Positions 7,940 through 12,498 of a stretch of 18,706 bases of DNA are shown one piece after another. Each line of letters begins with the position of its first letter. Position 1 is the first letter of the stretch. The stretch comes from Treponema sp. (GTDB lineage: Bacteria; Spirochaetota; Spirochaetia; Treponematales; Breznakiellaceae). The position numbers and the translations under genes are program-made. Location: assembly GCA_031284195.1 (NCBI GenBank), contig JAITAI010000190.1, positions 1-18,706 on the forward strand, written 5' to 3'. The notes under the pieces were generated by a model, which saw nothing but the letters and a program-made list of their open reading frames with translations, was not told where the DNA came from and searched no databases.

Positions 7940-8293
7940 CTAAGGATATCCCTCATAGACTTCTGTATCGTTAGAATCAGATAGCCCCTCCTCCACACCT
8001 AAGTTCCATAGATCCTGTTTTAATTTTCTTCCTGGTCTGAAGGTAACTGCCCCATGAGCCTGAACCGACAAGATTGCTCCGGTTCTTGGATTCCTTGCCT
8101 TTTCCCTGCCCTTTCTCATTTTGAATTCAAAAGTCCCAAATCCCCGTAATTCCAGGGTCGCCTCTTCCATGAGGGCAGACTGTATAGCATTCAGGAAACA
8201 CTCAATAACCGTCTGTACCTCTTTACGATCAACACCGGTCTTACGATGCACCGAATCAATCAGATCAGCTTTGGTATACTTTTTTTCTGTCAT
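7940..8293 (-). CDS. HU/IHF-family DNA-bending protein
   Basis: A small nucleoid protein that binds and bends DNA as a dimer. From the ATG at 8291-8293 it has 117 residues, beginning MTEKKYTKADLI as family members do. Helices 1-2 are followed by GFGTFEF (51-57), the beta-arm with RNPRTG (67-72; Pro69 is the residue that wedges into DNA in relatives) and FRPGRKLK (85-92). An acidic tail of about 20 residues extends past the usual HU end. I chose this start because it fits the family and has GAGGG (8298-8302) at good spacing. An in-frame ATG at 8324-8326, also preceded by AGGG, would add 11 residues. HU versus IHF-like cannot be settled by eye. It lies 9 bases before lnt and downstream of rpsT. 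Confidence 0.93.
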   Translation of the reverse strand: MTEKKYTKADLIDSVHRKTGVDRKEVQTVIECFLNAIQSALMEEATLELRGFGTFEFKMRKGREKARNPRTGAILSVQAHGAVTFRPGRKLKQDLWNLGVEEGLSDSNDTEVYEGYP

Positions 8294-8341
8294 GATACCC
8301 TCATTCCATTTCCCTCGATCAATCATACTACCCTATGTACA

Positions 8342-8359
8342 AGGTATACACAAATACCT
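8342..8359 (-). promoter_or_regulatory. Small inverted repeat between rpsT and the HU-family gene
   Basis: AGGTAT (8342-8347) and ATACCT (8354-8359) form a six-base-pair stem with a six-base loop, in the short gap between the rpsT stop and the HU-family start. The same TACC bases could instead pair with the GGTA near 8331-8334, which includes the ribosome site of the upstream candidate start. A translational control element or a protein-binding palindrome is possible, but the stem is short and may be chance. Confidence 0.25.
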
Positions 8360-8374
8360 GCCCCTAATCCCTGC

Positions 8375-8659
8375 TTACTGCACTGCTGCAGCCTGGTTAA
8401 TCGTATTAAAGAACCGCTGCATCCTTGATTTTTTACGAGCTGCGGTGTTTTTCTTGATAATCCCCTTCTGGGCAGCAGTATCAATTTTTTTGATCATCTC
8501 CTTGAGTGCTGCCCCCGCTTCACCAAGCTCTTTTTTTTGAGCTAGAACCATAAATTTCTTTGTGCTAGTCCTGACGGAACTTTTTACCGCCTTATTCTTG
8601 ATACGCCGTTCTTCGCTCTGCCGATGCCGTTTAAATGCGGAACTGTTTTTGCCTGTCAA
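8375..8659 (-). CDS. rpsT: 30S ribosomal protein S20, TTG start
   Basis: Primary 16S rRNA-binding protein of the small subunit. The 94-residue basic helical protein has the family segments RHRQSEERRIKNKAVKSSVRT (split near residues 11-31), a central acidic and alanine-rich helix and KKNTAARKKSRM (69-80). The first in-frame ATG is at residue 37, too late to keep the rRNA-binding N-terminus, so translation must start upstream. TTG at 8657-8659 has a perfect AGGAGG (8668-8673) eight bases upstream. E. coli rpsT also starts with UUG, and this is tied to feedback control by S20, so the rare codon may be functional. It lies downstream of a zinc-ribbon gene and upstream of the HU-family gene. Confidence 0.96.
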   Translation of the reverse strand: MTGKNSSAFKRHRQSEERRIKNKAVKSSVRTSTKKFMVLAQKKELGEAGAALKEMIKKIDTAAQKGIIKKNTAARKKSRMQRFFNTINQAAAVQ

Positions 8660-8667
8660 AGGAAAAT

Positions 8668-8673
8668 CCTCCT
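8668..8673 (-). promoter_or_regulatory. Ribosome binding site that fixes the rpsT TTG start
   Basis: A perfect AGGAGG on the minus strand, eight bases before TTG (8657-8659). It is the strongest Shine-Dalgarno near this gene and compensates for the weak start codon. No in-frame ATG near it could serve instead. Confidence 0.85.
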
Positions 8674-8768
8674 TTTACCTACCAATTTTTTCTCCTTTCC
8701 TCATACCCGTTTTTCTACTTTTTCTACAAAAACCAGCCTGGGTTATGGGAAGATCCTCTGAAATACCT

Positions 8769-8936
8769 TTATTTGAAATCCGAAGGCCGCCGTTCCAAAC
8801 GCTTGCATTTTTCACATTCGGCTACATTCTTGACCTTACCCTTTTCAAAGAGGGTCTTCATCTTAACTTCCCCACCGCAGGAACAAAAGAATTTTTGAGT
8901 AGCGCTGGATATACGAGAATTCTTACTCTGAGCCAT
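8769..8936 (-). CDS. Small four-cysteine zinc-ribbon protein, 55 aa
   Basis: A reading frame below the usual length cut-off but well supported. ATG (8934-8936) is preceded by GAGGAG (8945-8950) at good spacing and the frame ends at TAA (8769-8771). The protein starts MAQSKNSRISSATQ, then has CSC (Cys18, Cys20) and CEKC (Cys41, Cys44), separated by a lysine-rich segment, and ends KRLERRPSDFK. The CxC...CxxC spacing is that of a zinc ribbon and recalls L31, but the flanking sequence is not L31. The high basic content and position immediately upstream of rpsT suggest a ribosome- or RNA-associated protein. I do not recognise a named family, so this is inference. It probably shares a transcript with rpsT, 109 bases downstream. 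Confidence 0.82.
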   Translation of the reverse strand: MAQSKNSRISSATQKFFCSCGGEVKMKTLFEKGKVKNVAECEKCKRLERRPSDFK

Positions 8937-8953
8937 AGAAGCATCTCCTCGCC

Positions 8954-8959
8954 ATTATA
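8954..8959 (-). promoter_or_regulatory. Possible -10 element ahead of the zinc-ribbon gene and rpsT
   Basis: A perfect TATAAT on the minus strand lies just downstream of the likely terminator at 8986-9019. There is no good -35 (ATTTTA at 17 bases), only a T-rich stretch. A start about seven bases downstream would fall inside the ribosome site of the zinc-ribbon gene, leaving a leader of about 11 nt. It could still drive rpsT. Position supports it; details do not. Confidence 0.3.
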
Positions 8960-8985
8960 TGACGTTTTTGCTTTAATAAAATAAG

Positions 8986-9019
8986 GCTTTTTTTCAAAAT
9001 TTTGGATTTTGAAAAAAGC
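8986..9019 (-). terminator. AT-rich hairpin, likely terminator after the receiver gene
   Basis: Arms 8986-9000 (GC, seven T, CAAAAT) and 9006-9019 (ATTTTG, six A, GC) pair over about 14 base pairs with one bulged base and a five-base loop. On the minus strand the stem is followed by CTTATTTTATT, a T-rich tail. It lies 40 bases past the stop of the receiver gene and before the zinc-ribbon gene, where a transcript boundary is expected. The stem is AT-rich, so termination may be partial. Confidence 0.5.
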
Positions 9020-9059
9020 TCAAGTATTTATAAAAAATACTATAAAGGTGCGCTGATTG

Positions 9060-9416
9060 TCAATCGACCAATTGGTACAGATAGGACAGGAGTGTTTCTT
9101 TCCATGCTCCTGACTTGAGAATATGAGCTTTGATTCCCAAAGCCTTCAAACCGTACTGCTCGGCTTCTGAGGTATTGGATGTAAGAACAATAACCGGAAC
9201 ATTAGAAGTAATGACAATCTTTTTAATAAATTTCCAACCATTCATATCAGAAAGGACCATACCGGTAATGACCAAAGCAACATTCTTTCGAGCAATAACT
9301 TCAAGCGCTTCGGTTCCCTGGGAAAAACTTTCACCCAGAAATCCGTGCTCCAAAAGAAAGGTTCTCAGTATTTTTCTGAAAAACAAGCTATTATCCACAT
9401 GAATAATCGTTTTCAT
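9060..9416 (-). CDS. Stand-alone receiver-like protein lacking the phospho-acceptor Asp
   Basis: A 118-residue CheY-like single receiver domain with no output domain. The fold pattern is complete: HVDNS at the first strand (Asp8), VITG at the third, VIVLTSN at the fourth (Thr79) and HILKSG at the fifth (Lys101). Where the phospho-acceptor aspartate belongs, in ALVITGMVLSDMNGW, residue 52 is glycine (codon GGT at 9261-9263), and the usual proline after it is serine. It is therefore predicted not to be phosphorylated by the normal route and may act as a pseudo-receiver through protein contacts. The start is ATG with GGAGG six to eight bases upstream. It is the last gene before a likely terminator and follows the repeat-protein gene by 136 bases. 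A single-base change (GAT to GGT) would explain the loss. Confidence 0.85.
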   Translation of the reverse strand: MKTIIHVDNSLFFRKILRTFLLEHGFLGESFSQGTEALEVIARKNVALVITGMVLSDMNGWKFIKKIVITSNVPVIVLTSNTSEAEQYGLKALGIKAHILKSGAWKETLLSYLYQLVD

Positions 9417-9494
9417 TCATTACTCCTCCATGACAAGTATTTTTTAAGATATCCCCCTCGTCGTTATCTCACCTATAGGCTACCAAGTGATGCT

Positions 9495-9521
9495 GTTTCA
9501 CAACCAACCAAGGTTTGAAAC
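9495..9521 (-). promoter_or_regulatory. Stem-loop between the repeat-protein and receiver genes
   Basis: GTTTCACAACC (9495-9505) pairs with GGTTTGAAAC (9512-9521) over ten base pairs with one bulged C and a six-base AACCAA loop. It lies in the 136-base gap after the exported repeat-protein gene. No T-run follows on either strand, so it is not a standard intrinsic terminator. mRNA stabilisation, processing, or a protein-binding site are possible. No clear promoter for the receiver gene was found in the gap. Confidence 0.45.
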
Positions 9522-9552
9522 GGACTCAAGTACAAATCTCTTCTATAAAATA

Positions 9553-10671
9553 TCAAGGCATTTCTACCACATGCTCCACAAAAGGACTCCTTAACTGACT
9601 ATTCGCCCTGCCGCCCCATTCGCCTGCATCAGAACAGCCGCTTAAAAAGGTCCAGAAACGCCTAGCTGGAACCAACTTACCGTTTCCATACAAAGCCGCT
9701 CCCAAATAATAGAGGGTCTTATAGTATTCAGCTTCTTCAATATAATCCGCTAAAACCGGCCGTTTCATAACCTCAGCCAGCAAGTTTTCCAGATTGGTAA
9801 AGGTAAAATCATACTGATTATGGATTACTTCCTCAATCACAATGGTATTCTGAATCAAAAAAGAAAACATCAGATGTTCCACTGCCCGGCTATGGCGTCC
9901 CGAGGTGTAGTAATATAAGCCCAGAAGCCGATGGGCCCGCTCTACCAGAGGGTTGTTATACCGGTAAATGGTTAAAAACCGGCTGATTCCATCATTTTCC
10001 AACATCTTGAGCATGACGCTTTTCGTATTTTTATTTATTTCGCCGGACCATAAAGTATCCTGCTCCAGGATCTCCAAGAGTCGATTTTCCATCTCCGTAT
10101 AATTTTGCCTGATTTTAAGAATATCAACGATTTTATATAAAATTTCTATATCAAAACCAGGGTTTTCCAAAAAGGCCCGCTGTTCATGGGCCTTTTGGTA
10201 CTGCCTCAAAGCCACTGCCAGTTCTCCCTCGACCCGATAACTTTCTCCTATCCAATATTCCGCCTCAGGGTAATTCTTAAGACGCCCCAAGACTTCCAAG
10301 GCTTTAGTGGCGGACCCTTCTAAAGACGCCCAGGGCACCCGAAAATACACTTCCCGTAGAGCAGCCCCTGCATTCACCTGATACCGTTCAGCAATGTAAG
10401 GCTCTATTTGAGCCAGAGAATCCCCTAATAAGCGGACTTCCGGGATAGCGAGCAGATCAATGAGATCCTGTTCCATCCGGGTATACATGGCCCGCCGATC
10501 CCGCCGGGCATCCTCAAAAGCCAAAAGGGCATTCCCATAGTCCCCTTTTCTAAATAAGGATTTTCCCCGTTCCAGGCTGAACCAATAGGGACGCTCCGTT
10601 TGTCTTTGCCCCCACCCCAAGACCTCACAGAGAAAAAACACCAAGCACCCTAACATTCGCGTTTTTTTCAT
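9553..10671 (-). CDS. Exported TPR-like repeat protein
   Basis: A 372-residue protein with a signal peptide (MKKTR, then a hydrophobic core to about residue 20; likely cleavage near GWG-Q, with no clear lipobox) followed by an all-helical region. TPR-like helix pairs are visible at about 29-55 (RGKSLFRKGDYGNALLAFED), 134-162 (AEYWIGESYRVEGELAVALR), 244-268 and 313-340 (YYLGAALYGNGKLVPARRFW). Such proteins usually act as scaffolds in the periplasm. I chose the ATG at 10669-10671: it overlaps the ispG stop as ATGA and has AAGGGA upstream. The frame is open further 5' but there it lies inside ispG and reads as arginine/glycine-rich shadow sequence. It is probably translated by coupling to ispG. 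The specific role is unknown. Confidence 0.83.
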   Translation of the reverse strand: MKKTRMLGCLVFFLCEVLGWGQRQTERPYWFSLERGKSLFRKGDYGNALLAFEDARRDRRAMYTRMEQDLIDLLAIPEVRLLGDSLAQIEPYIAERYQVNAGAALREVYFRVPWASLEGSATKALEVLGRLKNYPEAEYWIGESYRVEGELAVALRQYQKAHEQRAFLENPGFDIEILYKIVDILKIRQNYTEMENRLLEILEQDTLWSGEINKNTKSVMLKMLENDGISRFLTIYRYNNPLVERAHRLLGLYYYTSGRHSRAVEHLMFSFLIQNTIVIEEVIHNQYDFTFTNLENLLAEVMKRPVLADYIEEAEYYKTLYYLGAALYGNGKLVPARRFWTFLSGCSDAGEWGGRANSQLRSPFVEHVVEMP

Positions 10672-11807
10672 TTTTTTCCCTTCCCTTCCCCATGGTATAA
10701 CCCTTCCAGTTCTTCCCCAAAGGCAGCGTCCGCTGCATCCGCTGCAATGGTTCTCACCATCTTCCCCTGCCGGAATAGAAATACCTTGTCTCCGAGGCCC
10801 GTGATACCCAGATCCGCGTGCCGCGCCTCTTCTGGGCCATTGACCGCACAACCCATAACCGCAATGGTAAGATCCTGGTTTATGGCATACAAGCGATTCT
10901 GCCAACGCTCGGTAAAATCGTGGGTATCGAAGCTGTTTCTGCCGCATCGAGGACAAGAAACCAGGGTTACCCCCTTCCGCGCTCCCTTCTTTCCAATATC
11001 CTCCCCTAAGTTTCCCAGGATCTCCTTACCGGCAATGACCTCTTTCTCCATGGTATCTGACAGAGAGACCCGAATCGTATCTCCAATCCCTTCCCCTAGC
11101 AGGGCATGAAGGGCCAGGGTATTCCGAACCACCCCGGGGATAAGGGGCCCTGCTTCGGTAACTCCAATATGGAGGGGCACATCGGTCCGTTCCGCCAGAA
11201 GCCGGTTGGCTTTTATAGTATCGGCCACAGAAGAGGCTTTCATTGAGACGAGGACTTGCTGAAAATCAAATTCCCGAAAGAACTCCAGTTCCCGTTCCGC
11301 TGCCTCCACTAAGGCCCCTGCCCGATCAAGCCGGCCTTCTGCCAGAGCACGCCGTAGATCCTGGGGAAGGCTTCCCCCGTTCACCCCAATCCGTATGGGC
11401 ACCCCTTGGGAAGCGGCTTTAGCAAGCACCTGTTTTACCTTCTCACGGCTACCAATGTTACCAGGATTAATACGAATTTTAGCAATAGGAAAATCAAGGC
11501 ATCGCAGGGCAAGAGTATGATCAAAATGGATATCCGCCACCAAGGGCATGGACGTCATGGATGCCAAAGTGCCCAGGACCTCTGCCGATTCCTTATCCGG
11601 TACTGCAAACCGGAGCAGACCGCATCCCATATCCCCCAGAGCCTTAATACGGGAAAGGGTCTCCTCCCCTGTACTTCCGGTGATATCTGAAAAAGAAAGG
11701 CGGTCTTTCCACATGGTTTGTATAAGCACCGGAAAAGTACCGCCTATCATAACCGGTTTGACTGCGCCAAACCCGCCAATTTTGATTATCCGTGTAGTAT
11801 GACCCAT
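10668..11807 (-). CDS. ispG: 4-hydroxy-3-methylbut-2-en-1-yl diphosphate synthase
   Basis: Iron-sulphur enzyme of the MEP isoprenoid pathway (GcpE) that reduces methylerythritol cyclodiphosphate to hydroxymethylbutenyl diphosphate. The 379 residues form an N-terminal TIM-barrel part (ADIHFDH near 91, KIRINPGN near 110, IRIGVNGGSLP near 138) and a C-terminal cluster domain. The [4Fe-4S] ligands Cys285 and Cys288 (CPRCGR), Cys320 and Glu327 (GCAVNGPEEAR) are all present. The length matches the short bacterial form without an inserted domain. The ATG has only a weak ribosome site; it follows atpK by 47 bases with no terminator, so readthrough from the V-ATPase operon is likely. It ends in an ATGA overlap with the next gene. 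Confidence 0.97.
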   Translation of the reverse strand: MGHTTRIIKIGGFGAVKPVMIGGTFPVLIQTMWKDRLSFSDITGSTGEETLSRIKALGDMGCGLLRFAVPDKESAEVLGTLASMTSMPLVADIHFDHTLALRCLDFPIAKIRINPGNIGSREKVKQVLAKAASQGVPIRIGVNGGSLPQDLRRALAEGRLDRAGALVEAAERELEFFREFDFQQVLVSMKASSVADTIKANRLLAERTDVPLHIGVTEAGPLIPGVVRNTLALHALLGEGIGDTIRVSLSDTMEKEVIAGKEILGNLGEDIGKKGARKGVTLVSCPRCGRNSFDTHDFTERWQNRLYAINQDLTIAVMGCAVNGPEEARHADLGITGLGDKVFLFRQGKMVRTIAADAADAAFGEELEGLYHGEGKGKK

Positions 11808-11826
11808 CTCTTTAAGCGACCTAAAG

Positions 11827-11850
11827 CTCGATAGAGGGTATACCTCGATA
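11827..11850. repeat. Palindrome flanked by direct repeats in the atpK-ispG gap
   Basis: The gap holds an eight-base palindrome, GGTATACC (11837-11844), with CTCGATA at both sides (11827-11833 and 11844-11850). GAGG/CCTC could form a four-pair hairpin. It is too short and lacks a T-run to be a terminator. A protein-binding site is conceivable; chance is also likely. Confidence 0.25.
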
Positions 11851-11854
11851 CACG

Positions 11855-12283
11855 TTACAAGTTACCCGCAAGACCCAAGGAGAATACCATCACAAATAGA
11901 GCTACCGTTTCAATAAGACCCACCACCAGGATGTAGTTACCAAAGCCCTGACCAGTTTCCCCATAGGCATCCGAAGCACAGGCGCTACATTTGCCTTGAT
12001 ATAAGGCCGAAGCGCCCATGGCCAGTCCTGCAAATATCCCAATACCTAATTGCGCGCCCGGGTTATTTAACCCTACCAGGGTATTCATCAAAATGAACCC
12101 ATAGATGGTCTGCGTTAAAGGCGCACCTGCAAAAGCTACTAGGACGAAAGGCACCGGTTTATTCTGGATAAAACATTTTTTCCATGCCCCGATGGCGGAC
12201 ATACCCGCAGCGCCTGCTCCCAGGGCAGAACCCAAGGCGGCAAGACCAAGACAGGCAGCAACTCCAATCAATCCAATATTCAT
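11855..12283 (-). CDS. atpK: V-type ATPase subunit K (membrane rotor proteolipid)
   Basis: Forms the ion-carrying rotor ring of the V-type ATPase in the inner membrane. The 142-residue protein is a double hairpin with four hydrophobic helices (about 3-30, 45-70, 77-98 and 116-140). The ion-carrying glutamate is Glu125 (GLIETVAL) in helix 4; the first hairpin has none, as expected for this duplicated type. Residues matching the sodium ligands of the Enterococcus hirae K ring are present: Thr57-Gln58 with Tyr61 in helix 2 (PLTQTIYG), Gln96 in helix 3 and Glu125, so sodium coupling is plausible. The start is ATG with AAGGAG (12289-12294) five bases upstream. A 215-base gap with a strong hairpin separates it from atpI, perhaps allowing higher expression of this multi-copy subunit. 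Confidence 0.96.
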   Translation of the reverse strand: MNIGLIGVAACLGLAALGSALGAGAAGMSAIGAWKKCFIQNKPVPFVLVAFAGAPLTQTIYGFILMNTLVGLNNPGAQLGIGIFAGLAMGASALYQGKCSACASDAYGETGQGFGNYILVVGLIETVALFVMVFSLGLAGNL

Positions 12284-12292
12284 ATATACTCC

Positions 12293-12415
12293 TTAATTTT
12301 GGTTTGTTAAATAAATGGGTTTATTTAACAAAAAATTAACCATCGGAACATTCGGATTTTCTAAACTCTTTAACCGCTGGTTTAAAATTTCCGAATCGCC
12401 TCTCCTTTGGACCAT
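12293..12415 (-). CDS. Candidate small protein between atpI and atpK, 40-55 aa
   Basis: A minus-strand frame with no stop for 62 codons runs through the atpI-atpK gap. From ATG (12413-12415) it encodes 40 residues starting MVQRRGDSEILNQRLKSLE; a TTG at 12458-12460 would give 55. The peptide is hydrophilic and helix-prone, with a plausible amino-acid composition. Its TAA stop (12293-12295) overlaps the atpK ribosome site as TAAGGAG, an arrangement common in coupled operon genes. Against it: the ribosome site before ATG is weak (GGA about seven bases away), the TTG has none, and the last 14 codons coincide with a perfect hairpin. I recognise no family. It may be chance, a decayed gene or an undescribed small protein. 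Confidence 0.33.
   Translation of the reverse strand: MVQRRGDSEILNQRLKSLENPNVPMVNFLLNKPIYLTNQN
12303..12332 (-). promoter_or_regulatory. Perfect 13-bp hairpin upstream of the atpK ribosome site
   Basis: TTTGTTAAATAAA (12303-12315) and TTTATTTAACAAA (12320-12332) are exact reverse complements with a four-base loop. In the mRNA the stem ends about nine bases before the atpK Shine-Dalgarno. No T-run follows and the stem is AT-rich, so it is more likely an mRNA stability, processing or translation element than a terminator. Selective protection of atpK mRNA would suit a subunit needed in about ten copies per complex. This role is inference. Confidence 0.6.
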
Positions 12416-12428
12416 ATAAATTTCCGAA
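12385..12428. repeat. 11-bp direct repeat in the atpI-atpK gap
   Basis: AAATTTCCGAA occurs at 12385-12395 and again at 12418-12428, 33 bases apart (equal to 11 codons in the small candidate frame, giving SEI at both sites). It could be a duplication within that frame or coincidence in AT-rich DNA. Confidence 0.35.
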
Positions 12429-12498
12429 ACCAGTTTAAGGTACCTATTGAACCGCTCCAACCTATGAACAGGTCCAACAGCTCACTACCCCTTAAACC

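Noticed and set aside
8720..8745. Hairpin plus T-run between the zinc-ribbon gene and rpsT as a terminator
   Set aside because: Only an AACC/GGTT four-pair stem precedes TTTTT. Too weak to call, although partial attenuation is not excluded.
9039..9063. TTGACA at 9058-9063 as a promoter for the zinc-ribbon gene and rpsT
   Set aside because: It includes the stop codon of the receiver gene, the -10 candidates are poor (TATTTT at 18 bases, TATAGT at only 13), and it lies upstream of the likely terminator.
10672..10956. 95-codon 5' extension of the exported repeat-protein frame
   Set aside because: It lies inside ispG in another frame, is rich in arginine, glycine and tryptophan like shadow translations, and hides the signal peptide. 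The ATG at 10669-10671 with ATGA overlap is far better.
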